Source: Nitrosophilus labii (GTDB lineage: Bacteria > Campylobacterota > Campylobacteria > Campylobacterales > Nitratiruptoraceae). Taken from it: a DNA stretch of 64,000 nt. This document shows positions 35,730 to 47,386 of the stretch, piece by piece. The notes under the pieces are model-generated. The model worked only from the letters and a program-made list of their open reading frames with translations, did not search any database and had not been told where the DNA came from. The position numbers and the translations under genes are program-made. Every line of letters starts with the position of its first letter. The stretch's first letter is position 1. The stretch is from the NCBI RefSeq assembly GCF_014466985.1, contig NZ_AP022826.1, forward strand, positions 1,364,001-1,428,000, written 5' to 3'.

Positions 35730-36835
35730 ATCTTTTCCTCGATTATCGCGTTTATATAGTCACTGAACTTATCTACTTCAACCAAAAAGGAGTCATGACC
35801 ATAATCGCTTTTTACTTCATAATACTCAGCAAGTTCACACTTGCCAACCTTATCCATAGCTTCTTTAATCTCTTTCATCTCTTCTGGCAAAAAGAGTATA
35901 TCTTTTTCAAAACCTATAAGATAAAGTTTTGATCTGACAACTTCTAATGCCTCTTCCAAAGAGTCAAAACCTCGACTTAAATCGAAAATATTAATCGCCT
36001 TGGTTATATAAAGATAACTTAGCGGATCAAACCATTTAGAGAAGTTGTAACCGTTATATTCTAGATATCTTTCTACTTCGAATCTTCCAAAAAGCTCGTA
36101 TAAACCTTCATTAGCCACATAAGCTCTGCCAAATTTTCTATCCATTGAGTAGTGACTCAAAAAACTTATATGTCCGGCCATTCTTCCTATAGCAAGTCCG
36201 CTTAATCCTTGCTCTTTTAGTTCTTCAGGTTCATAGTTTCCATCTTTAAACAAAGGGTCTCTTAAAATTGCTTCTTGAGCTACTTTATTGAAAGCTATAA
36301 CCCAAGGTCTTGTTGCGTGAGTGGCCGCTAAAGAGATGATATGTTTTGCCAACCCCGGGAAATCAACCGCAAATCTAAGCGCTTGCATACCTCCCATCGA
36401 TCCGCCGATTACTGCGTGAATTTTATCGATTCCAAGTTTGGAAAGAAGTATGCGTTGAGCTTTTACCATATCTTTAATAGTTACTACGGGAAATTTGAAT
36501 CTATAAGGTTTGTTATCGGGATACATAGGTGACAAAGGCCCAGTAGAGCCAAAGCAGCTTCCTATTACGTTTGTACAGATAACGAAAAACTTTGTAGTAT
36601 CTACTGCTTTGCCGTCGCCTATTAATGAATCCCACCATCCAGGTTTTCTATCTCCCTCATATCTTCCTGCGGCATGATGAGAACCGCTAAGAGCATGACA
36701 GACCAAGATTGCATTGCTTTTTTCTTCGTTTAGTTCACCATAAGTTTCATAAACAATCTCATAAGGCTCTAAGATCCTTCCGCTCTCTAAATATAGTGGA
36801 TTTGTAAATTTAGCTTTTTTTGTAGTTATTTCCAA
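35726..36835 (-). CDS. metX: Homoserine O-acetyltransferase
   Basis: 369 residues, alpha/beta hydrolase of the MetX family, starting at TTG (36835) with GAGG upstream. CHALSGSHHAAGRYEGDRKP, nucleophile AVIGGSMGGMQALRFA, and a His/Asp region SDYGHDSFLVEVDKF. It acetylates homoserine for methionine synthesis by direct sulfhydrylation. It overlaps xseB by 4 bp; guaB lies 115 bp upstream. Confidence 0.93.
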   Translation of the reverse strand: MEITTKKAKFTNPLYLESGRILEPYEIVYETYGELNEEKSNAILVCHALSGSHHAAGRYEGDRKPGWWDSLIGDGKAVDTTKFFVICTNVIGSCFGSTGPLSPMYPDNKPYRFKFPVVTIKDMVKAQRILLSKLGIDKIHAVIGGSMGGMQALRFAVDFPGLAKHIISLAATHATRPWVIAFNKVAQEAILRDPLFKDGNYEPEELKEQGLSGLAIGRMAGHISFLSHYSMDRKFGRAYVANEGLYELFGRFEVERYLEYNGYNFSKWFDPLSYLYITKAINIFDLSRGFDSLEEALEVVRSKLYLIGFEKDILFLPEEMKEIKEAMDKVGKCELAEYYEVKSDYGHDSFLVEVDKFSDYINAIIEEKI

Positions 36836-36932
36836 TTATAACCTCATCCTATTTTTGAAAATTGCCCTATTATACCCAAGAGCGGTTAATAAAGAGATAA
36901 ATTATCTATAAGAAATCGAAGTTTTGAAGTTA

Positions 36933-38431
<1,499 letters not shown>

Positions 38432-38444
38432 CTATTTATTATCT

Positions 38445-38492
38445 ACCAATACACTAATATACCAATAAACCAATTACTAACCTACTACTAAA
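38445..38492. repeat. 7-bp periodic array F (3' of gatA)
   Basis: Seven consecutive units: ACCAATA, CACTAAT, ATACCAA, TAAACCA, ATTACTA, ACCTACT, ACTAAAC, ending at the gatA stop codon (38493). Only the C/A-rich (plus-strand) arm is present, which is the G-rich arm on the gatA strand. Confidence 0.75.
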
Positions 38493-39830
38493 CTATTTCA
38501 ACGCTCTTTCCAAACTCATAGCGCCATCAAAAACAGACTGCTCGTCAAAATGTTTTCCTATTAGTTGAAGCCCAACAGGAAGCCCTTCTTTAGTTTCGTC
38601 AACAGGCAAACTTATAGCAGGGAGTCCAGCAAGATTGACCCCTATAGTATATACGTCGCTAAGATACATCTCAAGAGGACTCTTTTTACTTCCAAACTCA
38701 AAAGCAACAGTTGGAGCAACTGGTGATAGTATAAGATCTACCTCTTCAAAAACTTTTTTATACTCATCTTTTATCAAGTATCTTACTTTTTGCGCTTTTA
38801 TGTAGTAAGCATCGTAATAGCCGCTAGATAGTACAAATGTTCCAAGAAGGATTCTTCTTTTTACCTCGTCTCCAAAACCTTCGGTTCTAGTTTTTTGATA
38901 CATCTCTTTTAAACTTTTTGCTTCGGCTCTAAATCCGTATCTAACCCCGTCATATCTACTAAGATTAGTACTAGCTTCCGCCATTGCGGTAATGTAATAT
39001 GCCGCAATGTCGTATTTTGCATCCATTAAAGAGACTTCAACTATTGTATGTCCCTCTCTTTTTAAAGCTTCTATTGCTTTATCATACGCCTTTTGAACTT
39101 CATCGCTCGCATCTTTAATATAGTTCGGAACAATACCTATTTTCATTTTTCTGTTAGGATTTAAATTTGGCGCTACCGGAATATGCTCTATCTGAGCACT
39201 TGTGCTGTCTTTTGGATCATATCCCGCTATTATGTCATAAAGAAGAGCGGCATCTTCAACATTTTGAGTCATAGGACCTATCTGATCTAAACTACTACCG
39301 TATGCGGCAAGACCATATCTGCTAACTCTTCCGTAAGTAGGTTTCATACCTACGATTCCACAAAAAGCAGCAGGTTGGCGTATACTTCCTCCAGTATCGC
39401 TTCCAAGAGCGGCAATAGCCACTCCGGCAGCTACTGCAGCGGCACTTCCACCACTACTTCCTCCAGGTACTCTAGAGTGATCTTTCGGATTTAGAGTTTT
39501 TCCGTAAAAACTGGTTTCTGTAGAACTTCCCATAGCAAACTCATCCATATTTGTCCTACCAAATGGCGAAAGTCCGGAACTTTTTAACTTTTCTACAACT
39601 GTGGCGTTATAAGGAGCAACATATCCTTGCAAGATTTTACTTGCACAAGTGATACTCCATCCCTCTACCTGAATATTATCTTTTATAGCTATAGGAATAC
39701 CCTCTCCTGCTTCTTTTACATCAATATATGCATTTATATCTCTGGTCTCTTCAATTTTTTCAACCAAATCTTTTTTAAGTTCTTTTAGTTCATCTTTATT
39801 TAACCGCAAAGCCTCTTTTAAAGTAATCAA
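38493..39830 (-). CDS. gatA: Aspartyl/glutamyl-tRNA(Asn/Gln) amidotransferase subunit A
   Basis: 445 residues. The amidase signature covers the Lys-cisSer-Ser triad: [18 protein letters not shown] and [18 protein letters not shown], with Lys in IAIKDN near residue 48. It transamidates misacylated Glu-tRNA(Gln)/Asp-tRNA(Asn). The start is TTG at 39830, overlapping the microprotein stop as TTGA, with RBS AGGAGG inside the upstream ORF. GatB and GatC are not in the window. Confidence 0.95.
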   Translation of the reverse strand: MITLKEALRLNKDELKELKKDLVEKIEETRDINAYIDVKEAGEGIPIAIKDNIQVEGWSITCASKILQGYVAPYNATVVEKLKSSGLSPFGRTNMDEFAMGSSTETSFYGKTLNPKDHSRVPGGSSGGSAAAVAAGVAIAALGSDTGGSIRQPAAFCGIVGMKPTYGRVSRYGLAAYGSSLDQIGPMTQNVEDAALLYDIIAGYDPKDSTSAQIEHIPVAPNLNPNRKMKIGIVPNYIKDASDEVQKAYDKAIEALKREGHTIVEVSLMDAKYDIAAYYITAMAEASTNLSRYDGVRYGFRAEAKSLKEMYQKTRTEGFGDEVKRRILLGTFVLSSGYYDAYYIKAQKVRYLIKDEYKKVFEEVDLILSPVAPTVAFEFGSKKSPLEMYLSDVYTIGVNLAGLPAISLPVDETKEGLPVGLQLIGKHFDEQSVFDGAMSLERALK

Positions 39831-39940
39831 CTCTTCCTCCTATATCTGTTTACAAAAAATATCCCCATACCCGTTATTACTACAAAAAATAGTATCGCCA
39901 AAATTATCGCTTCAGCCGAAACCGGTTTAGTTAGATCCAT
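39827..39940 (-). CDS. 37-residue membrane microprotein between ileS and gatA
   Basis: Below the usual ORF length cutoff. Reading from ATG at 39940 gives [12 protein letters not shown], then [19 protein letters not shown] as one transmembrane segment, and a basic tail RYRRKS ending at TGA that overlaps the gatA TTG start. It starts inside the last codons of ileS in another frame. The gatA RBS (AGGAGG) lies in its codons for the Arg-Arg pair, so translation coupling is likely. Function unknown. Confidence 0.75.
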   Translation of the reverse strand: MDLTKPVSAEAIILAILFFVVITGMGIFFVNRYRRKS

Positions 39941-42680
39941 CTATCACCTTTTTACATCTATCACAAAGTCCGTTATCCTCTAAAGCCTTGTATTTCCAAC
40001 ATCTCGGACACTTATGCATTGCAGCTCTTCTTATATCAAACTTCTCTTTACCAACCTCGAAACTTCCCAAAATCTCCTCGCCTATCTCTTTATCCACGCC
40101 GCTAACGATAAACCAGTCCTCTCTTTCAGTCTCAGGAAGGCTCAAAACCTTGTTACTATTAGTTGCTATAACAAGTTCAAGAGAGTTTTTAACGATTTTC
40201 TCTTTTTTAAGACTATCTACTATTTCATTGAATTTTCTTCTCGCCTCAAGCATAAACTCTTCATCAAAATCACTTTCAATTTTAGGCAAAGAGATATATT
40301 CGAAGTCAAAAATATCTTCTTTGTTATCTTTTAACACTTTCGGCGCATGCTCTACTATCTCATCAGCCGTATATGTCAAAACAGGTGCAATAAGTCCTAA
40401 AAGCGATCTTGCAATCAAAGCCATAGCGCTTTGACTAGCACGCCTGTGAGGATCATCAAGAGCGTCACAATAGAGTCTGTCTTTACAAACATCTAGATAA
40501 ATTCCGCTAAATTCGTTAACGATAAAATTATTTAACAGATTGAAACCTTTTGAAAACTCATAATTTTTAAAATTATTCTCAACCTCATCCAGAATCTCTT
40601 TTGCCTTTTTAAGAATCCATTTATCTAAAACTCCAAAATCTTCTATAATACTCTCAAGATCGTTAATATTTGCCAGCATAAATCTAAATGTATTTCTAAG
40701 TTTTCTATACTGCTCGGCAATCTGTTTTAAAATGTTTTCGCTTATTTTGAGATCGCTTTGATAATCGCTCATCGCTACCCAAAGGCGTAGGATCTCTACA
40801 CCGAATTTTTTGGCAACATCTTGCGGAGCAACAACGTTGCCTTTGGATTTACTCATCTTTTCACCCTTCTCATCAACCGTAAATCCATGGGTAAGGATCG
40901 CTTTAAAAGGAGCTTTATGCTCTATAGCAGAACTTACCAACAAAGAGCTTTGAAACCATCCTCTATGTTGATCACTTCCCTCAAGATAGAGTTCGGCTGG
41001 ATATCTCCCGCAATCATATTTTCCACTCTTTAAAACCGCATACCAAGTAGAGCCGCTATCAAACCAAACATCTAAAATATCGTTTACTTTCTCTAGATCT
41101 TCCGGATTGAGACCGCTTCCAGGGTATAACAGATCTTTTATCTCAAAGGAGTACCAAGCATCCGCTCCAAATTTTTCAAAAATCATTGCTATATAGTTTA
41201 AAACTTTCTCATCTAATACGACTTCTCCCGTCTTTTTATTTCTAAAAAAAGCTATCGGAACTCCCCAGTCACGCTGACGGCTTATGCACCAATCCGGTCT
41301 ATTTTCTACCATCGATTTTAGTCTATTTCTACCCCACTCAGGATAAAACAGTGTTTTTTCTATCTCTTTTAAAGCCAACTCCCTTAAACTCTTTTCTTCT
41401 CCTTTTGGAGCTTTGTCAACAGCTATAAACCACTGTTTTGTAGCCCTGAAAATTACAGGTTTGTGTGTTCTCCAGCAGTGAGGATATGAGTGTTTTATCT
41501 CCTCTTTTAATAAAAGCTTATCTCCTAAAAGCTCTAAAATCTTATCATTTGCTTCAAAAACGTTAACCCCTACAAACTCCTGAGGGTTAGGCAAAAGATT
41601 TTCTCTTATAATAGTTTCATCAAATCTTCCCTCATCATCGACAGGCATTATAATCTCAAGGCCATATCTAAGACCAACTCTATAGTCATCCTCACCATGT
41701 CCCGGAGCCGTATGAACTGCTCCTGTTCCGCTATCCATGGTTACATGTTCACCAAGAACTATTTTAGATTCTCTTTTGTTAAGTGGATTTTCGGCAAAAA
41801 GCCCTTCCAAATTTTTTGCTTCAATCTCTTTTTTAATATCCCCTTTTACCACACCTTTTTCTTTTAAGTTTTCATACAGTTTTTCGGCAACTATATAGCC
41901 GTCCTTAGTTAAAACATACTTCTCTTGAGGATTTAGAGCAACTGCTACGTTTGCAGGAAGTGTCCAAGGAGTAGTAGTCCATATAACTATAGCGGCCTTA
42001 TCTTCTTCTATATTTTTTAGCGCTTCATCCTTTAGCCAAAAGGCTACGTAAATAGAAGGAGAAACTTTGTCCTCATACTCTACTTCAGCTTCTGCCAAAG
42101 CAGTTTTTGCCGCCCAACTCCAGTAAACCGGTTTGTTCCTCTCAACCAAAAGACCTTTTTTGGCTATTTCGCATAATGCTCTGTAGATGTTTGCCTCAAA
42201 TGTAAAATCCATAGTTAAATATGGCTTTTCCCAATCGGCCACCACACCTAATGACTTAAACTCCTCTTTTTGTATCTGAACAAACTTTTTTGCGTGTTCT
42301 CTGCAAAGCTCTCTAATTTTCGTTTTTGGCAAAGACTCTTTTTTCTTAGTTCCTAGCTTTTTTTCTATCTGCTGTTCTATAGGAAGTCCGTGACAATCCC
42401 AACCCGGAGTAAATCTCACCGCATTACCGCTAAAATAGTTGAATTTGACTATTATATCTTTTAAGATTTTATTTAGCGCATGTCCAATGTGTATATGTCC
42501 GTTTGCATAGGGAGGTCCATCATGAAGCGTAAATAGTTCTCTATTTTCTCTGTTTTTTATCATCTTTTTATAAACATCTTTTTCAAACCAACTTTTATAT
42601 CTTTTAGGTTCGTTTTGAGGAAGATTTCCTCTCATCGGGAAAGTGGTTTTCGGTAAAAGAAGAGTATCTTTATAATCCAT
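39927..42680 (-). CDS. ileS: Isoleucyl-tRNA synthetase
   Basis: 917 residues, class I aaRS. HIGH motif [16 protein letters not shown], editing domain [20 protein letters not shown] motif [11 protein letters not shown], and a C-terminal zinc finger [19 protein letters not shown]. Usual bacterial length. It is the first gene of the ileS-microprotein-gatA unit. Confidence 0.97.
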   Translation of the reverse strand: MDYKDTLLLPKTTFPMRGNLPQNEPKRYKSWFEKDVYKKMIKNRENRELFTLHDGPPYANGHIHIGHALNKILKDIIVKFNYFSGNAVRFTPGWDCHGLPIEQQIEKKLGTKKKESLPKTKIRELCREHAKKFVQIQKEEFKSLGVVADWEKPYLTMDFTFEANIYRALCEIAKKGLLVERNKPVYWSWAAKTALAEAEVEYEDKVSPSIYVAFWLKDEALKNIEEDKAAIVIWTTTPWTLPANVAVALNPQEKYVLTKDGYIVAEKLYENLKEKGVVKGDIKKEIEAKNLEGLFAENPLNKRESKIVLGEHVTMDSGTGAVHTAPGHGEDDYRVGLRYGLEIIMPVDDEGRFDETIIRENLLPNPQEFVGVNVFEANDKILELLGDKLLLKEEIKHSYPHCWRTHKPVIFRATKQWFIAVDKAPKGEEKSLRELALKEIEKTLFYPEWGRNRLKSMVENRPDWCISRQRDWGVPIAFFRNKKTGEVVLDEKVLNYIAMIFEKFGADAWYSFEIKDLLYPGSGLNPEDLEKVNDILDVWFDSGSTWYAVLKSGKYDCGRYPAELYLEGSDQHRGWFQSSLLVSSAIEHKAPFKAILTHGFTVDEKGEKMSKSKGNVVAPQDVAKKFGVEILRLWVAMSDYQSDLKISENILKQIAEQYRKLRNTFRFMLANINDLESIIEDFGVLDKWILKKAKEILDEVENNFKNYEFSKGFNLLNNFIVNEFSGIYLDVCKDRLYCDALDDPHRRASQSAMALIARSLLGLIAPVLTYTADEIVEHAPKVLKDNKEDIFDFEYISLPKIESDFDEEFMLEARRKFNEIVDSLKKEKIVKNSLELVIATNSNKVLSLPETEREDWFIVSGVDKEIGEEILGSFEVGKEKFDIRRAAMHKCPRCWKYKALEDNGLCDRCKKVIDGSN

Positions 42681-42756
42681 ATATTTTCCTCTTTAAGAAT
42701 ATTTTAAAATATGCTTATTTTACAAAAAATGTAATTAAGAAGCGCTGAGATTTGGA

Positions 42757-42762
42757 TATAAT
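42757..42762 (+). promoter_or_regulatory. Candidate -10 box upstream of cinA
   Basis: TTTGGATATAAT (42751-42762) places an exact TATAAT about 40 bp upstream of the cinA ATG, with no good -35. This is the common Campylobacterota promoter form. Confidence 0.5.
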
Positions 42763-42803
42763 ATTGAGTAATGAGGATCACCCACCAATCTAAGGAATAA
42801 ACC

Positions 42804-43889
42804 ATGAAAAACATATTGATAACCGTAGGAAAAAATTTAAAAGAGAATCAGGAATTTATTGAATACATCAAAAGAGAATCCTACGCAAAATTTGGAATAA
42901 TCGATTCACTAATCTTTTTAGAGGATAACGACAAAGATCTTTTTATAGAAATAAGTGAAGCTTATCAAAAATATAATAATATTTTAATAGCGACAAACTC
43001 TTCAACTTACCCTATAGTTAGCAAAATAGTAGCTACTATTTTTGACGATACTCTTATTGCGGAAAATAATATTTTAATACCTTCTAAAAGCCAAAAATTT
43101 GAAAAAAACTCTTTTTTAATAGAAGACGAACGAAAAATTAACGTTATAAAGGTTGAAGAACTTAAAAAACTTCCTCCAATTTTTTTAGAGAATAGAGTCG
43201 AATATGCTGTTTTAAATATTTTTAATATCGATTTAAATGAGATAGAAAAAAAGCTTTCCAATCTTGCAAATACGTATGAAATTAATCTAACATATACCGA
43301 AGTTACGAACAAATGGATAAGAGTTTACGCAAAAAACTCTAAATTTGGCGATCTTGCAATGTTTGTGCAAAATGCAAAACTACTTATGCCAAATAATCTT
43401 GTAGTAGCAGAAAATATTTTTGAATACCTAATAGAAAGACTTAGCGCAACTAAAAAGCATATAACCTTTGCCGAAAGTTGTACAGGAGGACTTTTAGCCT
43501 CAATGCTAACAAAATTTCCCGGAAGTTCTAACGTTTTTAAAGGCTCTTTGGTTACTTACGCAAACGAGATTAAAAGTGCATGGCTTGGAGTAAAAATAAA
43601 TACATTAAAAGAACATGGAGCAGTTAGCGAAGAAACCGTACGGGAAATGCTTAAAGGGGCTTTAAAAGTTAGTGAAAGCGATTTTGCATTGGCTATAAGC
43701 GGTATAGCCGGTCCCGGAGGCGCCACTCCTACAAAACCCGTAGGTACTGTAGTAATAGGCGCAAAGAGCAAAGACAAAGAGATAGTGGAAACTCTTCATT
43801 TTAGCGGTGATAGAAATTATATACAGTTTCAAGCTTCAATGTATGCTATAAAACTTCTATTTGATATTGCTCAAGAGGAGCTTTTTTAG
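42804..43889 (+). CDS. CinA-type protein, PncC (NMN amidase) domain with divergent N-terminus
   Basis: 361 residues. The C-terminal 155 residues are a clear CinA/PncC domain: FAESCTGGLLASMLTKFPGSSNVF, VSEETVREMLKGAL and AISGIAGPGGATPTKPVGTV; it deamidates NMN in NAD recycling. The N-terminal 200 residues are not the usual CinA MoCF domain: the GDE..xG..DTNS signature is missing and the region looks degenerate. So the N-domain pyrophosphatase activity is probably lost. It ends in a 14-bp AT-rich hairpin. Confidence 0.85.
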   Translation: MKNILITVGKNLKENQEFIEYIKRESYAKFGIIDSLIFLEDNDKDLFIEISEAYQKYNNILIATNSSTYPIVSKIVATIFDDTLIAENNILIPSKSQKFEKNSFLIEDERKINVIKVEELKKLPPIFLENRVEYAVLNIFNIDLNEIEKKLSNLANTYEINLTYTEVTNKWIRVYAKNSKFGDLAMFVQNAKLLMPNNLVVAENIFEYLIERLSATKKHITFAESCTGGLLASMLTKFPGSSNVFKGSLVTYANEIKSAWLGVKINTLKEHGAVSEETVREMLKGALKVSESDFALAISGIAGPGGATPTKPVGTVVIGAKSKDKEIVETLHFSGDRNYIQFQASMYAIKLLFDIAQEELF

Positions 43890-43891
43890 AA

Positions 43892-43924
43892 TTTTGGAAA
43901 AAATTTTTGAAATTTTTTCCAAAA
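43892..43924 (+). terminator. Hairpin after cinA
   Basis: TTTTGGAAAAAATT (43892-43905) and AATTTTTTCCAAAA (43911-43924), 14-bp perfect stem with loop TTTGA. The final part of the stem is A-rich rather than U-rich. It separates cinA from the tRNA promoter. Confidence 0.65.
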
Positions 43925-43929
43925 AAGTA

Positions 43930-43958
43930 TTGACAAATGAAATTTTTTTGCTTATAAT
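43930..43958 (+). promoter_or_regulatory. Consensus sigma-70 promoter of the tRNA cluster
   Basis: TTGACA (43930-43935) and TATAAT (43953-43958) are exact consensus boxes with 17-bp spacing, 53 bp upstream of tRNA-Lys. Such complete -35/-10 promoters are uncommon in Campylobacterota and fit strong stable-RNA expression. Confidence 0.9.
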
Positions 43959-44010
43959 TTCACTCACGTTTGCAACGGAAAGCCCGAAAGAGGGACTCTT
44001 AAAGCACTTT

Positions 44011-44086
44011 GACCCGTTAGCTCAGCTGGTAGAGCATCTCCCTTTTAAGGAGAGGGCCGTTGGTTCGAATCCAACACGGGTCACCA
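44011..44086 (+). tRNA. tRNA-Lys (anticodon TTT)
   Basis: 76 nt including the encoded CCA. GACCCGT acceptor pairs with ACGGGTC; D arm AGCTCAGCTGGTAGAGCA, anticodon stem TCTCC/GGAGA around loop CTTTTAA (anticodon TTT), T loop TTCGAAT. First in the cluster. Confidence 0.97.
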
Positions 44087-44089
44087 CTT

Positions 44090-44132
44090 AAGCCTTTAGC
44101 TAAGATTTTAGTTTTAGCTAAAGGCTTTTTTT
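44090..44132 (+). terminator. Intrinsic terminator-like hairpin between tRNA-Lys and tRNA-Glu
   Basis: AAGCCTTTAGCTAA (44090-44103), loop GATTTTAGTT region, TTAGCTAAAGGCTT (44114-44127), then a T-run to 44132. This is a textbook rho-independent terminator, ending 6 bp before the mature tRNA-Glu. Confidence 0.85.
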
Positions 44133-44138
44133 CGCTAT

Positions 44139-44214
44139 GACCCCTTCATCTAGTGGCCAAGGATGCCACCCTTTCACGGTGGTCACAGGGGTTCAAATCC
44201 CCTAGGGGTCGCCA
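44139..44214 (+). tRNA. tRNA-Glu (anticodon TTC)
   Basis: 76 nt with encoded CCA. Acceptor GACCCCT/AGGGGTC, anticodon stem CCACC/GGTGG with loop CTTTCAC (anticodon TTC), T loop TTCAAAT. It begins 6 bp after the terminator, leaving no room for a normal promoter in between. Confidence 0.97.
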
Positions 44215-44220
44215 TATATC

Positions 44221-44296
44221 GGTCGCTTAGCTCAGTTGGTAGAGCGCTTGCCTTACAAGCAAGTGGTCAGTGGTTCGAGTCCACTAGCGACCACCA
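44221..44296 (+). tRNA. tRNA-Val (anticodon TAC)
   Basis: 76 nt with encoded CCA. Acceptor GGTCGCT/AGCGACC, anticodon stem CTTGC/GCAAG with loop CTTACAA, T loop TTCGAGT. Only 6 bp after tRNA-Glu, so both are on one transcript. Confidence 0.97.
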
Positions 44297-44303
44297 TAAG
44301 ACT

Positions 44304-44331
44304 TTTTTTTGACAACTGCTTGTCAAAAAAA
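44304..44331. repeat. Perfect 12-bp palindrome between tRNA-Val and tRNA-Asp
   Basis: TTTTTTTGACAA, loop CTGC, TTGTCAAAAAAA. AT-rich, identical in loop and first stem pairs to the hairpin at 50226-50245. No U-run follows on either strand, so its role is unclear. Confidence 0.7.
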
Positions 44332-44412
44332 GCAACACACTAAGAAGCTTTTTTGTTTAAGTAGAGCTTAAGCGATTGCATAGAAAAAAAGCGGTTAAAT
44401 GCTGTATTCTTT

Positions 44413-44491
<79 letters not shown>

Positions 44492-44577
44492 AATACTTCC
44501 TTACTCTTAAAAATCATTATGTCTTAAAAGTTGTTACTGTAGAGCTCTTTTTTTAAACTTACAAGAAATAGATCTCA

Positions 44578-45153
44578 TTATAAAAAAGCTGTAATTAACT
44601 CTTTTATTCTTTCAAATAGCGACTCTTTTTTATTTTTTTCGATTGCAATATCCAATATCACATCTTTTTCCGTAAAATCTTTTTTTACAATCCTTGCTTC
44701 AAAATTTTTCAACAGATACTCCAGTTTGGAAAAATTCTCATAACGAGTGCTGACTTTTAGATTTTCATACTCTATATATTTTTCAAATTCCGCGCTCAAA
44801 ACAGCTTCGGTTACAGCTTTTGTATAGGCTTTGACAAGTCCTGAAGCTCCAAGTTTTATTCCTCCGAAATATCTTACGATAATGACGGCACAATTTATGA
44901 GATTTTGGGAAGTTAAAACATTTAGCGCAGGCTTGCCGGCCGTATTTTTAGGTTCACCGTCATCACTCTGGTTTTCCACAATCTGTCCATCTTTAAGATA
45001 TCTATAAGCCCAAACATAGTGTATAGCTTTTGGGTGCTCTTTTCTTAGTTTTTCTATAGTTTTATAAAAATCTTCATAATGCACTAAATATGTTAAAAAC
45101 TTTGACTTTTTTATCTCATAACAGATAGAGATCTCTTTTTTAAGTACTCTCAT
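44578..45153 (-). CDS. IMPACT/YigZ family protein
   Basis: 191 residues. Family signature [61 protein letters not shown]. The IMPACT fold is related to the ribosomal S5/EF-G domain; bacterial YigZ function is not settled. It starts 4 bp inside the Nudix gene. Confidence 0.92.
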   Translation of the reverse strand: MRVLKKEISICYEIKKSKFLTYLVHYEDFYKTIEKLRKEHPKAIHYVWAYRYLKDGQIVENQSDDGEPKNTAGKPALNVLTSQNLINCAVIIVRYFGGIKLGASGLVKAYTKAVTEAVLSAEFEKYIEYENLKVSTRYENFSKLEYLLKNFEARIVKKDFTEKDVILDIAIEKNKKESLFERIKELITAFL

Positions 45154-45560
45154 AATCCTCTTATAAAGTCTTTTAAAATTTTTTCATGATCAAAAACAAG
45201 TTTATCAAACAAAATCTCTTCTAGTTTATAGACCATAGCTTTTTTTGCGTCATCACTTCCAACCGGAACTCCCATCGCGTTACAAACAAATACGCAAGAA
45301 GCGGTATGAAACCTTGGATCTCTATCTGGAGCGCTATAAACACCTAAAAGTCTCTCTATATTTACATCTAATAGAGTCTCTTCTTTCATCTCTCTTATCA
45401 ATGCCTCTTCAACACTCTCGCCCACATCTACAAAACCGCCGGGAAGAGCAAGACCTAAAGGTGGATTTTTTCTCTCAATCAAAACTATTCCTTCAAACCT
45501 GTCTTTGTTAAAAATTTTAATTATCCCATCTACCGTTAAAAAAGGAGTTTGAATGTTCAC
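45150..45560 (-). CDS. Nudix hydrolase (ADP-ribose pyrophosphatase-like)
   Basis: 136 residues from GTG at 45560. The Nudix box is [26 protein letters not shown] with the last Gly replaced by Leu. [15 protein letters not shown] matches NudF/NudH-like sequences. It hydrolyses X-linked nucleoside diphosphates; ADP-ribose is a guess from sequence similarity. RBS GGAGACAAT. Confidence 0.88.
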   Translation of the reverse strand: MNIQTPFLTVDGIIKIFNKDRFEGIVLIERKNPPLGLALPGGFVDVGESVEEALIREMKEETLLDVNIERLLGVYSAPDRDPRFHTASCVFVCNAMGVPVGSDDAKKAMVYKLEEILFDKLVFDHEKILKDFIRGL

Positions 45561-45595
45561 ATTGTCTCCTTCAAATTTTTAAGTACTTCATCATT

Positions 45596-47314
45596 TTATC
45601 GCTCGAGCAATTTTTTCAAACTGTTTAAAGAGTTAGTATTTAAAATATCCTCTTTTTCACACCACCCTCTTCTTGCTTGATAAATACCGTATTTCATATA
45701 ATCGAGTGTAAAAATATTGTGCGCATCAGTTGATACGGCCATTTTTATCCCCATATCTTTTGCCATTTTAACATATATGTCGCTTAAGTCTAACCTCTCA
45801 GGCTGGGCATTTATCTCAAAAAAACAACCGTTTTGTTTTGCATAAGTAAAAACCTTTTCAATATCAAACATATACCCTTCTCTCTCTCCAATAAGCCTTC
45901 CTGTAGGATGTGCCAAAATATTAAAATAGGGATTATCCATAGCTTTTAAAATTCTCTTAGTCTGTTTCTCTCTTGAGAGATTGAACTTAAAATGAATAGC
46001 TCCAACCACTATATCGAGTCTTTTTAAGACCTCATCACTCAAGTCCAAAGTTCCATCTTCCAAAATATCTACTTCGATACCTTTTAGGATAGTGATGTTT
46101 TTAAGTTTCTCATTTATTCTTTCGATCTCTTCAATCTGTTCCAAAACTCTCTTTTCATCTAATCCTTTCGCTACAGTTACCCTTTTTGAATGATCGGTAA
46201 TAGCAATATATTCGTAACCTCTATCCATTGCGGCTTTTGCCATCTCTTCTATACTGTTTTTGCCGTCCGTATATTTAGTATGGATATGAAGGTCTCCTTT
46301 TATATCTTCTAAAGTTACAAGTTTAGGAAGTTTGCCCTCTTGAGCTGCCTCTATCTCGCCTCTATTTTCTCTAAGTTCTGGTTCTATATAACAAAGACCA
46401 ACACTTTTATATAACTCTTCCTCACTTTTACCGGCAACTCTTTGCGATCCCTTAAAAACCCCGTATTCATTGATTTTAAGACCAAGTTTTACGCCAATCT
46501 TTCTTATCGCTATATTGTGAGCTTTGGAACCTGTAAAGTAGTGCAAAGCGGCTCCGAAACTATCTTCGGGAACACTTCTTAAATCGACCTGCAAATTTGA
46601 TTTTAGTATAACGGTGCTTCTAGTAGGCCCCTTTGAAACAATCTCCTTAACACCTTCATATTTTACAAAATGATTCGTAACTTCATCCCAATTTTTTGCC
46701 GCTATCACAATATCAAGATCACCCACTGTCTCTTTTTTTCTTCTATAGCTTCCAGCCACTTCAATGAAGATAATACCTTCTATCTTCTTTAGATACTCTA
46801 CCAAATCTTTAGCATAATTTTCGGCAACATCATATCTAAATCTCTCTCCCACTTTTTTAGCAAGTTTTATACCCTTTAATATCTTTTTAACCAAAGTCGG
46901 ACCAAAACCAGGAAGTTTTTCAATCTCTTTACTGCTAGCGGCTCTTTTAAGATCTTCCATAGATTCAATATGCAATTTTTCATAAAGTGTTTTAATCCTT
47001 TTGGGACCAAGCCCTTCGATGGCCAACATCTCTACAAGATGAGGCGGTATCTCCTTTTCAAGTTCCTCCAATTTTGAAAATTTTCCTGTAGTTGTAATTT
47101 CTCTTAAATATTCGCTCAAATCATGGCCGATACCCGGGAGTTTTGTTAGATCATATCCCTCTTTTACTAAATCCGATATAGATTTTCCAATATTTTCTAT
47201 AGTTCTAGCCGCATTTCTGTAAGCCCTGATTTTAAAAGGATTTTCTCCTTTTATCTCCAAAAGATCGGCCGTTTTTTTAAAAATTGCGGCAATCTCAGCG
47301 TTTGTTACAGCCAT
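45596..47314 (-). CDS. polX: DNA polymerase X family with PHP phosphoesterase domain
   Basis: 572 residues. N-terminal HhH region (TKLPGIGHDLSEYLRE, MLAIEGLGPKRIKTLYEKL and KLPGFGPTLVKKILKG), polymerase palm with GSYRRKKETVGDLDIVIAA (two Asp), then C-terminal PHP domain GDLHIHTKYTDGKNSIEEMAKAA, ITDHSKRV and AHPTGRLIG. PolX performs gap filling and has 3'-5' exonuclease via the PHP domain. Full-length. Confidence 0.95.
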   Translation of the reverse strand: MAVTNAEIAAIFKKTADLLEIKGENPFKIRAYRNAARTIENIGKSISDLVKEGYDLTKLPGIGHDLSEYLREITTTGKFSKLEELEKEIPPHLVEMLAIEGLGPKRIKTLYEKLHIESMEDLKRAASSKEIEKLPGFGPTLVKKILKGIKLAKKVGERFRYDVAENYAKDLVEYLKKIEGIIFIEVAGSYRRKKETVGDLDIVIAAKNWDEVTNHFVKYEGVKEIVSKGPTRSTVILKSNLQVDLRSVPEDSFGAALHYFTGSKAHNIAIRKIGVKLGLKINEYGVFKGSQRVAGKSEEELYKSVGLCYIEPELRENRGEIEAAQEGKLPKLVTLEDIKGDLHIHTKYTDGKNSIEEMAKAAMDRGYEYIAITDHSKRVTVAKGLDEKRVLEQIEEIERINEKLKNITILKGIEVDILEDGTLDLSDEVLKRLDIVVGAIHFKFNLSREKQTKRILKAMDNPYFNILAHPTGRLIGEREGYMFDIEKVFTYAKQNGCFFEINAQPERLDLSDIYVKMAKDMGIKMAVSTDAHNIFTLDYMKYGIYQARRGWCEKEDILNTNSLNSLKKLLER

Positions 47315-47386
47315 AAAATTAGCCTTTATGGGGATTATAAAAAATTATAGTAGATAAAAATAAAAATATAGTTTAAATCTAAATTA

